The position numbers and the translations under genes are program-made. The notes under the pieces were generated by a model. The model searched no databases. It was not told the DNA's origin and was given only the letters and a program-made list of their open reading frames with translations. 64,000 nucleotides of DNA from Pyricularia pennisetigena (lineage: Eukaryota; Ascomycota; Sordariomycetes; Magnaporthales; Pyriculariaceae). Location: positions 939,920-1,003,919 of the forward strand of contig NC_043741.1 of NCBI RefSeq assembly GCF_004337985.1, read 5' to 3'. Position 1 is the first letter of the stretch; each line of letters starts with the position of its first letter. This document shows positions 22,198 to 32,948 of this stretch, one piece after another.

Positions 22198-24000
22198 GGC
22201 GCTTACCCCCCTCGGCGGTTCATAAGATGGTGCGTCACAAGGAGTTCAAGCAGGTCCAAATCGAGCGCTAGCAACAGTACAGAGTTGTGACTTGAAGCGA
22301 TGTAAAAGCTCGCGGCGACGAGAGCTTGAGGTGGTCAAGTAGAGAAACGTAGGTGTATGGCTGAAATATCCTCAAGATTGCGATTTTGTCAGCCGACGCG
22401 CCCCCAGCTGCAGCAGACAATTGCTGTGCAGATGTGGCAAAAAGAATAGAGTTGTCGTGGTAACCTTTTTTTTTCTATGGATTTAATTTTTCTCTCCTTG
22501 CGTTGCCAGTGACAAGTCGTGGGCAGGAAGGGAAAGATGGAAATGTGTGCGCTCACTGACCTCAACATCTAAAAGCTTCACCTAGCAAGCCTTCGAATTA
22601 GCCGATATATAATCAAAGGTAGCGTAGCCAGGTAGCCTTCTTTTAGCTTCTTGTCCTAATTTTTATTTTATTTTTTATAGTTTGATATGCCTCCACGAAG
22701 AACGTTCTGCTCCCACGATGTTTTGGCGCATCAAAGCTGGTAGTGGGGATGCTCTCATGAGCTCGACTCATCACAATAGAGAATCAATTGCGACAAAAAA
22801 ATGCGAACCTTGATGGACACACACACAATAATAAAATCCATGCCAAGGGTACGGTCGCTGCAGAACGCGGGGTTTTCAGTGCGCGGGCTTCCGTCATTGG
22901 ACCAAACTTTACTCCTAGGGCGGGCAAACCCCCACTTACTGTCAACTTGTGTAGCAAAAAGCCACAGAAGCCACAGAAGCCATGAAGTTGGGACAAAATA
23001 ACGGGAAATAGAAGCGCAGAGATATGGATGGTCCAGTAGCTTGAGCTGAATTGACAGCTTAGGACCATGTAGCTACAGGTAGGGACCTACCTTACCTAAA
23101 TTCAGACCGATGATGACTGACTGACTGGGTCAACCGACCAAAAAAACATGACACTTCCGCAGGTACGGTACACTGGTGGAGAGTAAGAAAAAAAAAAAAA
23201 AAAACTTAGATTTTACTCTTCAACCATTGGAATATCGAATTGACTAATATATTACCTCGCCAATATGAAGGTCACCCTCAAGTCCACCTAACTGCTCAGA
23301 GGTCTGGTCTCTTATCTCCTCATTGAGCAGGGGGTACGCTCACCTCTGGGCAAAGAAAAAAATTCAAATCGCTCACTAGACCCAAAGCGACGCATCACTC
23401 TTGAATTTTAGCCGAGAGCACAGCCATCGTCATCCATCGCCAGACTTGCGTGTTGTGGGGGACTCTGAACTCTTGATTAATGCTGACTGTCTAAAACTAC
23501 TGTAAACTCGAAATCAAAACGACAATTTGCTACCAAATCCCGCTAGTCCTTGTGATTCTGGGGCTGTGACTCTTCTTCCACGACGGATCAAGGAGACAGC
23601 GATAAACCATCCTCAGGATCTAATTTTTACCGGGCCGCTCACCTTAGCCAAGGCACCAAGCCAGCGTAAAAGACGAGACCAACTCCACTTTGAATTCTCT
23701 CGGGGCCCCGCAACCGGTGACCGACCGAACATCCCCCAACCACCCCGTTTGCTCATCCGATACAATCCGAGCAGGCGGTGCCCTCCCAAACCAAAGTTGG
23801 CGCGCATGAGACCCAAACGTAGTCAAATCTTCAATAATAAGGAGAATAACAAACTAAGAAAAGAAAGTGAAGAAGAAAAACAAAAGAGAATAAGCCAAAA
23901 AAAAAAAAAAAAACACCTTGTATCGACGCCTCCTGCCATAGACCCCAACCTAATTCGGGCGGGAGTAAAATCCACCCTTTCGCGCGCGATCCGCCAGACC
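22198..24000. other. divergent intergenic region, no gene recognised
   Basis: This is upstream of both the zinc-finger gene (-) and the MGNCFGK gene (+). It is AT-rich with A-tracts at about 23188-23204 and 23898-23913. An open plus-strand frame runs from 23527 into the downstream gene, but the part before 24001 reads as leader sequence. No coding feature is supported. Confidence 0.5.
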
Positions 24001-24665
24001 ATGGGCAACTGCTTTGGCAAGCCCAGCTCCAGCTCGGGCGACAACAACTCTGGTGGTGCGCGTCCCATCAACAGCAACAACAACCAGACCACGTCGGCGT
24101 CCACCTCTGCTCCTCAGAAGAAGAAACCTCAGACGACCGGGAAGGGTCGGACGCTGGGCGACGCCGCCAGTGGTTCGTCTGCAGTCCCACCACCAGCAGC
24201 TGCGGATGCAGCACGACAGGCCGCGCTGGTAAGGTTTATATTTCTCTCTTTGCATGCAGCTCGCCCCCTTTTCTCGGTTCCCCCGCTGCGCTGCTTTCTT
24301 TTCTTCTTCCTAGGCCCCCAGTTGTTTGGCGGTCGTTTACACACACGTGATCTGCACTTTAGCACGTGGGTGGTTTGGCGGGTGCCTGACAGACGGGTTT
24401 TCACCACCACCACGTGGGGGGAACACTACGCTCGCCCCCTTGGGTTTCCCCTTTTTGTCTTCTCGTTTTGTTACTAACCGCCGCATTATTCTCACTTACA
24501 TAGGACCGCCATTCAGAAAACAACAAAAAGACGGGAGGGAAAATAGGGTCCAGCCTGCAGGCGCAAAAGAAGATGACGGACAGGCAGGTGCTGAGCCAGG
24601 CAGCAGAGGAAAGTCGGCGGCAGAGAGAACTCGACGACCAGGCACGGGCGTTGCGGAATGATTAG
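24001..24665 (+). CDS. small N-myristoylated conserved fungal protein (MGNCFGK type)
   Basis: Exons 24001-24228 and 24504-24665 (275-nt intron) encode 129 aa. The start MGNCFGKPSSSS is a textbook N-myristoylation signal (Gly2, Ser/Thr-rich following) with Cys4 as a possible palmitoylation site, so membrane attachment is expected. The middle is Ser/Asn/Thr/Gln-rich and contains KGRTLGDAA. The C-terminal exon is helical and charged (SLQAQKKMTDRQVLSQAAEE, ending RQRELDDQARALRND). Short proteins of this layout recur in Pezizomycotina. I know of no assigned biochemical function. The frame is open upstream, but the myristoylation signal fixes the start at 24001. Confidence 0.8.
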
Positions 24666-24975
24666 ACCCAAGGTACCCTATGTTAGTCTCTTTAGTTGAA
24701 ATCAAGCCTCTTTTCGAATCTTTTTTTTTTCCGGCTGATTGTGTGTAAGAGAAGACATAACGGGGTTGGCAGCTCTTTGATGACTTGGCAGGGTCTCACA
24801 CGCTCGCAACGGGCTGCAGAATTATACAATATATTTCCAGTGTCGCAGTCAACTCAAGTCTGCTGGTATATATTTCTATCAACAATAACCCAACCCGCGG
24901 ACGACGAGCCATCCCATACACAATCATTATAGTCATGAAACAAGAAACGACCTCCCACTACCAAAACAGCCCAAC
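24666..24975. other. short convergent spacer
   Basis: The 310 bases between the MGNCFGK gene and thymidylate synthase serve as 3' flank for both. A run of T lies near 24721. No coding feature is seen. Confidence 0.5.
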
Positions 24976-26112
<1,137 letters not shown>

Positions 26113-26378
26113 TTATGGGCCTTGCTATGAAGCAGGACTTTTGCGCTTGTTGTCGGGGAAATCAGATATTGTTTGTCTGCCTAGTCTTGATCCGATTTGG
26201 AAATTTCATCTGATGAATTGCAGATTTCAGTACTTGCTTGCAGGAATATGCAGTTCGAAATCAGACGTTCCGATATGGGTATCCGAAAAACAAGATGGGA
26301 ATTAAAGATATTGCATAGTGGTGTAAGTTTAGTAAACATGACCGCAAAGTTTCCCCGCGACAAACACCCCGCGACGAG

Positions 26379-26406
26379 ACGCGTCTAGGCGAATCGACAC
26401 GCGAAA
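26379..26406 (-). promoter_or_regulatory. MCB/SCB-like G1/S elements upstream of thymidylate synthase
   Basis: ACGCGT at 26379-26384 is identical to the yeast MluI cell-cycle box bound by MBF. CGCGAAA at 26400-26406 resembles the Swi4-type CNCGAAA site. They lie about 270-300 bases upstream of the thymidylate synthase ATG. The yeast orthologue CDC21 is a classical MBF target with the same hexamer. Activity here is inferred. Confidence 0.5.
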
Positions 26407-26434
26407 TGGGGCTTTCCAATTTAACAGATTTGAG

Positions 26435-26446
26435 CCCTAACCCTAA
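26435..26446. promoter_or_regulatory. telomere-like CCCTAACCCTAA element
   Basis: Two units of the telomeric hexamer lie about 330 bases upstream of the thymidylate synthase start. Such telo-boxes bind Myb-type factors (Tbf1 in yeast) in promoters. With only two units, this could also be coincidental. Confidence 0.3.
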
Positions 26447-27164
26447 AGCTGTGTTACAAGATACCACTTGCATGTTCAGCCACCACCTTCAGACATGGAA
26501 ATAACTTTTTTTGTTTTTTTTTTTTTTTTTGTTTTTTATAAAAAAATAGTAATCAAAGACCCCACTACTGTCTTGACAGACTTATCTGCACTGTGGCTCT
26601 TACCGGCTCAAGTTCCATCTGATCTGGTAAACTTATGAGTGCATTGTGTTATCCTACCACAGATCGATAGAGCGTAAGGTAGTAGCTAAGTCTGATCTGA
26701 TACGAATTGATCATCCGCTTGGGTTTTTGCCATCACCAACCTCCGTAACGACGACTCGTCCGATGGAACCTGACAACATGCTTAGATTAGATCGCATATC
26801 CCGAGAAAAAGATTCATCTCTTGGACTCTCGGAAATTAGATCATCTTATCAGATCAAATTGGGCCCATATCAAAAGCTTATTCGATCCACGTGTAACACT
26901 ATCGCAGGTTCCTCCGGGTCACTCTCGGTCAAGCTCGAAACTCAAGATCAGCTCGACAGATCAGTAAAAGGCTTTTTTTATTATTATTTTTATTTACCGA
27001 ATGCAACACTACGGGGGGTTCAAAGGCCCCTCCTAATTAAGATCGAAAATCACAATCTGTAGACACCTGAAAAGCCTAAAGCATCAAGTGATGCGGATAT
27101 CCAACCATGCAAAACACCACCCAGTGGTAATCCGTTTTTTCCCCCTCCCCCAACAGAAAACGCC

Positions 27165-30100
27165 TTAGAAAATATTACCACTCGTCCCAACAAAGTTGGA
27201 CCACGCGCACTTGCAACCTCCGGTCCCGCCGTCGATGCCCCCGAAGCTAGGGTTAAAGTTCTTCCCTCTAGGGTTGATCAGCGCCGTCGTAGTGTCCATG
27301 TGATTCAGGTGAAGGAAGATCTTGTCGTTGTCCCGCTGTGGCCTGCCCCGGTCGTCCAGCTCGAACGTGTAAGTGCCCTTTTTGTTCGGGTCGCCGCCGT
27401 GCGTGTCTTCGCTGATCGTAATAGGGTATGGAAACGTCCCGGGCCTCCGCAGCTCCAGTGTCTCCTTTTCCGAGAGGCCCTGGACGTTGCGGCCGTCGCG
27501 GCCCAGTAGCCTGGCAGTGCCGGACCGCCGCGTCCAGATCTGCACGTGTAGCCGCGTGTATGCCCAGACGGCAACATAGCGAGCCTCTGAGCGAGAGGCT
27601 CCTCCGTTACGATCGACGGGCACGTCGCCCAACTGCGAGGTGGCGTTGTCCAGCGCCTCCTTGGATCGCACAAATATCGTCTTGTTGAAGTATGTGTAGA
27701 ATCCAAAGTGTTCCGTGTCGAGGCCGCGATCGAACAGCCGCAGTTGCTGCTGGCGTGGGTGCGGGAAGAGCTGCGCGGGCTTTGCGGTGCCATCCGGGTT
27801 CACGTCCGGGAAGGGCACCAGGCTTGCGAGGTCTGGAGTCAAGTTGGTCTGGTTCTTTCGAGACGCGTCATTAGACTGGCGCCTGCCAAGCATGTTTGGC
27901 CCGGCCGTTGCGTTGGCGGATGGGAGCATGCTGATGTAGAAAGGAGTAGCCTCGCCGGCTTTGCGAGGAGACTGAATGCCATCTGTCCAGTTGCCTAGGA
28001 ACCACATCTCCTCGAACCTGGGCATTGGTGGATTGGGAGTGAAGTTGGGGTTTGACTCATCGCGTCGAAGAAGTGACAGAACGCTGGCAGTTGCACGACT
28101 CGATAACCTCTTGTTGCCGCCTGAGGGATCCTCCCTTGCTGTTTTGGTGTCTCCGAGTGGCTTGATGACAGGAACCTGGCCATCCGGTATGTTCCAGTAC
28201 TGCTGTGTGCTGTTGTCAAACTGGATCTGAATGACAAACCCGGGTTGCTCAGGCGCGTATGGCTTGTTGGCCTCCTGCTGCTCCTTGGGCAGTGCACAAC
28301 TCCATAGGGTAGCAGGCTGCACACATGTTGTAATATCCTGGGAGTTGTCAGGTGCGACTACCGTCATTACACCCGTTGGGGTCGGCGGAAAGCTGGTCAG
28401 GTTGAGCCAAATAGATTGTTCAGCGGCGGCCCCAGTGCTTTTGCGCAGCAGCACAACAACTAGAACGACGATGAGGATGATCACGGCAATGGCGCCACCG
28501 CACACACCGAGGCAGACCCGACGTCGCTTGCGGCCCTCGCGTCCAGTACGTCCAAAGCAGCCATTAGCCGGAATGCAGCCACGACCACGCCAGAAGCCAC
28601 CAGCCTTGCGTGCAACAACCTCTTCCTTCTCATGTCGGCGACGCTGACGCTCGTTGCGTGCCGCAGGAGAATTGCCGGCATTGGCGAGAAACTGGTCGCC
28701 CGTCGTGTAGGTACCCGGCAGACGGTCTGGGAGGGGCACCGTGGTGCGAGGTGCAATTGTTTGATTCGCAGGTGGAGTAAGGGGCACTTCAGTCATGTTG
28801 ATGGCACCTTGAGATGTCATGGTGTTTGCCAGGCCTGGAGAGATAGGACCAGGAGAGTCGGGAACGCGAGGCACCGCAAGTGCGTGACCTGGCGGGAAGA
28901 CGGCCATGTAGCGGACGGGACCTTTTCTCTCAGGTGGTGAGTAAGGTGGCGGCTGCTCGGTCGGCGCTTCGTTCTCCTCCGCGAGGATCCTACCCTTTTC
29001 AGCGTGAGACTGACCTGTGCGAGCAGGAGCTCTGGTGGCTTGGGCTACAGGAGCTGGCCCCAGGGATGAAGCAGGGGTTAAAGTCGCGGCACTTTGCATG
29101 CTGCCATCGTTGGCGGCGGATGAGGATGGGCTTATCAGCGTGGAAGCCTGCGGGGACCATACACTTTGTGCGCTGCCGTTATTGGTGGCCGCTGAGTATG
29201 GGTTCATTACTGTAGCAATGTGTGGAGACCACACACCCTGTGTGCTGCCATCATTTGCAGCAGATGAGGATGGGCTCTGGGACGAGGCAACCGTTGCGGA
29301 CTGAGTACTGCCGTCGTTGGCGACGGACGAGGATGGACTTATCAATTTGGCAGCTTGGGGGGACCATACACTCTGCATGCTGCCGTCATTTGCAGCCGAT
29401 GAGGATGGACTCTGGAACGAAGCAACAGTCGCGGACTGAGTGCTGCCATCGTTGGCGGCTGACGAGGAAGGGCTCATTGCAGTAGCGGTAGCTGGCTGCT
29501 TGCGGCCGCCACTTTTCTTATCTTGTACAACCCACCACTCATCTCGAGTCGTCTCGGGTTCTGGTTGATGAGTTGGTGTCGCAGGTTTAGATTCAGATCT
29601 CGCAAAAGGATTCGTGCTGGACTGTTCCAAGAACGGCGTTCGGAGATGGTCCCACCACCCCGATCTTGTGTTGCCAGTGGTGACGGGAGATCTGGTATTG
29701 GGCTTGATGGATTTTGCGGTGGGTTTGCGCGATAAGCATGGGCTACCGTCCTCTTCGAACAAAGTCACCGGGGTGAAGTTATCGTCGTCATCATCGATGT
29801 CAATCAGGTTGACCTTGGACTTGTCATTGTACCCAACAGGTACTGCAGGTACGGGCGGTACGTTTGACAAGTCATAGACACCGTTACCGGGCTGCGAGTA
29901 CATGCTAGAAGCTACTCGAGATCTGTTGTTTTGGAACTGGGAACCCGCAGAGCTCGGAGTATCAGGGGACCACACGGATTTCTGCGCTTGCGGCGGACAA
30001 TTGTATGGATGGTCCATAGCGCTGCCACCAGAGGCAGAATTTTTGATGTTGGTTTGATTAGGAGGAAACGAGAGACCAATTAAGATGGGGCGGTCGCTCG

Positions 30101-30674
30101 GTGACAAGTCTTGAGTAGGGCTCGACTCGGCTCTGAGTTGATCCATTCGAGACTTTGGTGCGCCGTTTTTGCTTTGCATCTTCTTGAGCCAGTGCCAGCT
30201 ACCAACAGAAGATTGATTTTGATCACCCTCGAGAGCCTGCAGTGCGGCGAGGTCGGCAAATTGTCCTTTTCTCAACTCGGCCTCAGCTGATAGTTTTTGG
30301 TTTTGTTGTTGCTGCTTAGTGCGAAATTTGGTCATGTCCGTGACGACTTTGATTCCAGCCTTGGTGTTTTGGGCCTTTTGCCTCGCCCTTGACTTTAGTC
30401 GTGTTGGCTTCTGCACTGAATAAGTCGAATCTGGCAAGAGAAAGCTGGATTTGCGAGACATGGCGCCTTTGTGCTTTGGTCTAGCGGTAGACAAAGGGGC
30501 TGGATTCTCGCCATTGTCGAGTGCCAACAGCAGGTCAGCTACCCCGACCGCTGAATATGGCTCATCGTCGGTCCAGTCCTCCCACTCATCTCTGTTGTTA
30601 TTTTTGGTTCCGTCCCTTGAGATCGGTGAGCTCTGTGAACGAGCGTTGTGATAAAACGAGGTCGAGCCGTTCAT
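27165..30674 (-). CDS. large single-pass membrane protein, conserved but uncharacterised
   Basis: One uninterrupted frame of 1169 aa. The N-terminal two-thirds is disordered and rich in Ser, Pro, Asn and Thr, with a short acidic run (NLIDIDDDDDNFTPVTLFEE) and a six-fold repeat (see separate entry). A basic stretch (GREGRKRRRVC) leads into one membrane segment (LGVCGGAIAVIILIVVLVVV). The C-terminal roughly 400 aa would be extracellular or lumenal. It has several N-glycosylation sequons (NLTS, NSTQ, NATA, NKTI, NATS) and a conserved-looking globular part (TTCVQPATLWSCALPKEQQ, then FVIQIQFDN). The charge pattern suggests N-terminus inside. No enzyme motif is seen. Relatives in Sordariomycetes often carry the label glycoprotease family, which I cannot support here. 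Confidence 0.75.
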   Translation of the reverse strand: MNGSTSFYHNARSQSSPISRDGTKNNNRDEWEDWTDDEPYSAVGVADLLLALDNGENPAPLSTARPKHKGAMSRKSSFLLPDSTYSVQKPTRLKSRARQKAQNTKAGIKVVTDMTKFRTKQQQQNQKLSAEAELRKGQFADLAALQALEGDQNQSSVGSWHWLKKMQSKNGAPKSRMDQLRAESSPTQDLSPSDRPILIGLSFPPNQTNIKNSASGGSAMDHPYNCPPQAQKSVWSPDTPSSAGSQFQNNRSRVASSMYSQPGNGVYDLSNVPPVPAVPVGYNDKSKVNLIDIDDDDDNFTPVTLFEEDGSPCLSRKPTAKSIKPNTRSPVTTGNTRSGWWDHLRTPFLEQSSTNPFARSESKPATPTHQPEPETTRDEWWVVQDKKSGGRKQPATATAMSPSSSAANDGSTQSATVASFQSPSSSAANDGSMQSVWSPQAAKLISPSSSVANDGSTQSATVASSQSPSSSAANDGSTQGVWSPHIATVMNPYSAATNNGSAQSVWSPQASTLISPSSSAANDGSMQSAATLTPASSLGPAPVAQATRAPARTGQSHAEKGRILAEENEAPTEQPPPYSPPERKGPVRYMAVFPPGHALAVPRVPDSPGPISPGLANTMTSQGAINMTEVPLTPPANQTIAPRTTVPLPDRLPGTYTTGDQFLANAGNSPAARNERQRRRHEKEEVVARKAGGFWRGRGCIPANGCFGRTGREGRKRRRVCLGVCGGAIAVIILIVVLVVVLLRKSTGAAAEQSIWLNLTSFPPTPTGVMTVVAPDNSQDITTCVQPATLWSCALPKEQQEANKPYAPEQPGFVIQIQFDNSTQQYWNIPDGQVPVIKPLGDTKTAREDPSGGNKRLSSRATASVLSLLRRDESNPNFTPNPPMPRFEEMWFLGNWTDGIQSPRKAGEATPFYISMLPSANATAGPNMLGRRQSNDASRKNQTNLTPDLASLVPFPDVNPDGTAKPAQLFPHPRQQQLRLFDRGLDTEHFGFYTYFNKTIFVRSKEALDNATSQLGDVPVDRNGGASRSEARYVAVWAYTRLHVQIWTRRSGTARLLGRDGRNVQGLSEKETLELRRPGTFPYPITISEDTHGGDPNKKGTYTFELDDRGRPQRDNDKIFLHLNHMDTTTALINPRGKNFNPSFGGIDGGTGGCKCAWSNFVGTSGNIF
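29085..29480 (-). repeat. six-copy in-frame coding repeat (63/72-bp units)
   Basis: Inside the 1169-aa membrane protein, six imperfect units start with SPSSSAANDGSTQS or close variants. Two forms occur: a 21-residue unit ending ATVASFQ and a 24-residue unit ending VWSPQAAKLI. They alternate at first. One unit is diverged (NPYSAATNNGSAQS). Unit lengths are multiples of three, so copy number can change without breaking the frame. Confidence 0.85.
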
Positions 30675-32123
30675 GTTGAAAGTCGGATATTAAAAGTGGT
30701 ATGGATAGAGGGACAAAAGAGAAGAAAGAAGAAAGGGTGAAAGGGAGAAACCACAATGATATTTGACCAGCTCAGGATAAAAAGAAAATTAGTTGGTAAT
30801 AATTAGTCGGAAGATGTATGTGAGATGTCCAGCGTCAGTTCGACGAATGTCGGATGTGGGTGGCTGTTCCAGAGTGAATCTGGAAGCAAAAAGAGATGTC
30901 TGGTCAGATGGAAAGATAGCACGAGGGCCGAATGTGGTTTTTCTTTGTTGCGTGAAAATGACAGTCGTCAATCGTTTTTTTTTTTTTTTTTTGAATATCA
31001 TTTAGTCGTGGCTGAATAGGATTCCCATTGTTCTGTTATGAATGGGATCCACAGACAAAGAAGAATACAGAGACGCCGGACGTCAAGTATAGTCACGGCA
31101 CGAATGACGGTACCAGACAAAGAAAGGACAGTACTTCGACCGGAACAACAGTGAAAGCAAGCCACACCAATGAGTGAACTAGGGAGGAAAATATTGGAGT
31201 GAAGTAGGAAATGTGGTGAATGAAAGATGAACAACTTCTGGAGACCAGAACCAAAGAGAAAAAAAGACAGCCACCCGGACAGCCTGCAGAGAGGAAATAA
31301 AATGAAACACGAAAACAATGGAGATTAACAAGCTGGCCAGCAAAAACTTCTTGCCGACCAGTTGACGCCATGAGTTTTGAGGGGAAAGCAGAAGGCGACA
31401 TCGCCTCGATGCAGACGCGGTCCATTGTGAGATGCCACTGGCCAGAGGCTCACTCTTGTCTCGGCCCGCCTAGCATGGGCGATGCATCTCGCCATACACA
31501 ACGCCCCGCCTGGCAGCAGGTTTTCGCCATATAATTCGTCAGAGCATCAATTAGGGCCATCTCCCCATGCTCGCTGGGTAGACAGAAAGAAGCGAAAAAC
31601 AACAAAGGCCGGAAAGACGGGGAGTGGGCAACGCAACACAAGCGCTTCGTGGTATGAGATAGCCGCCCGAGGCAGCGCTTCCAGTTAGAGGATTGGCTGA
31701 GACTGAACGAGACTTGTTTTTACATATTGGGCGGACCAATGCCAGCGCCCCTGATTGGGGGTTGTCGCGCGTGTGGGTCTGGAATCTGACCAGGGTTCTG
31801 GAGGTGGGCGGCAGCTGCGTCCAGACGTTGCGGCCTTGATTGAAGGTCCTGCCTCCGGGATCGTCAACGCAATGCAACAGTCAAATTTTCGATGCGTTCA
31901 AAACAGGCACCATTATTGACTAGAGTCAGGCCGCGGCCATATTCCAGACGCATCTGGGACCGGGTGGTGGAAATTTTTGGATCCGGACGTACGCCTCTCT
32001 CTATTTTACTTCGTCGTCGTTGAGTGTAACATTAGTCTACTGCTAGTATACAAGTGTTGGACAAGACGGGTAGGGTTAGGGGCGGAAAGCGGCGGGTAAT
32101 TATTTCCAGGCCATGTCCATATA
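30675..32123. other. intergenic, no gene recognised
   Basis: Upstream of the 1169-aa gene and downstream of GPI19, both on the minus strand. It holds a T-tract at about 30976-30992 and a TAGGGTTAGGGG telomere-like stretch at 32071-32082. Short minus-strand frames rich in Phe/Ser/Leu at 31000-31430 look like pyrimidine-rich leader and not protein. Confidence 0.5.
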
Positions 32124-32948
32124 TTAATCAACTTCATTTACACTCACGTCGTCGTGCTGATACCCATATAATATCTCATTAACACCGGCCAATGGCACAT
32201 CCATCACTGCATCGGTGCCTTCATTCCATATTGACCTCCAATCAATCCCGCCCGGCGTTGTGACACCATCATCCTCATCGTTGTCTCCCTGCATACCCCG
32301 TCCTCCACCACCAGCACCGGCAGCCCCCTTTGCAGCCCCGAGCCCCTCAGTCCTTGGCCTCAACCTGCCCCGCGCATCAACAGCAGCGACTTTTCCGGCG
32401 GTGTCCACGATCGTCTCTATCGAGTCCAGCCGGAGAGTCAAGAACTCGGTGTTGTAAAGCGCCAGCGCAACGTAGATGTACACGATAAGCATGACCAGAA
32501 ACCCGGGGACGGCGAGGGCCCACCACCGACTCGGGTAGTAGTAGATGCCGACGGCGTGCAGCACCGGCGACGGCAGAAAAGCCCACAGTAAGTAGATGAG
32601 CAGCGCAACCCACGACAGCACGTACAGCACGAAGCCATAATACTCGTACGTCGGGACCTGTGGAGTCGCCCGCGGCACCGGCTCCAGCTCGTCGTCGGAC
32701 GCGTCAGGCGTGTTGGGCCGCGACGGGCGCAGCAGCGACGTCAGCGACGGCGAGGGGGGAAGCGGGGTGGGTGGTCGGCCGTAGTAGGGCGGGGCGAAGT
32801 TGTGTGTGAATGTCGGCGTGTGGACTTCGCCGCTTCCGTCTCGGCCCGCATCCTCGTCGTCTTCGGATGGGGATCCGTGTTCGTCGCTCGACGTGTGTTG
32901 GTATATCAGTTCGTCATCGTCGCTGTCGTCTTCTGAATTGAGGGCCAT
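32124..32948 (-). CDS. GPI-GlcNAc transferase subunit GPI19 (PIG-P)
   Basis: A single exon. Starting at the Met at 32948 (MALNSEDDSDDDELIYQHTS) gives 274 aa. The open frame extends upstream to 33020, but that part is not acidic like the rest and is probably leader. After a Ser/Asp/Glu/Pro-rich cytosolic N-terminus comes the PIG-P domain: TYEYYGFVLYVLSWVALLIY, then LLWAFLP, then YYPSRWWALAVPGFLVMLIV. It forms two membrane hairpin helices. A hydrophilic C-terminal tail with a Gly-rich stretch follows. PIG-P is part of the ER complex that transfers GlcNAc to phosphatidylinositol, the first step of GPI-anchor synthesis. The long tails are usual in filamentous fungi, whereas the yeast protein is shorter. 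Confidence 0.88.
   Translation of the reverse strand: MALNSEDDSDDDELIYQHTSSDEHGSPSEDDEDAGRDGSGEVHTPTFTHNFAPPYYGRPPTPLPPSPSLTSLLRPSRPNTPDASDDELEPVPRATPQVPTYEYYGFVLYVLSWVALLIYLLWAFLPSPVLHAVGIYYYPSRWWALAVPGFLVMLIVYIYVALALYNTEFLTLRLDSIETIVDTAGKVAAVDARGRLRPRTEGLGAAKGAAGAGGGGRGMQGDNDEDDGVTTPGGIDWRSIWNEGTDAVMDVPLAGVNEILYGYQHDDVSVNEVD

Noticed and set aside
31093..31425. Phe/Ser/Leu-rich minus-strand frame upstream of the 1169-aa gene
   Set aside because: The pyrimidine-rich DNA explains the composition. It is probably part of the leader.
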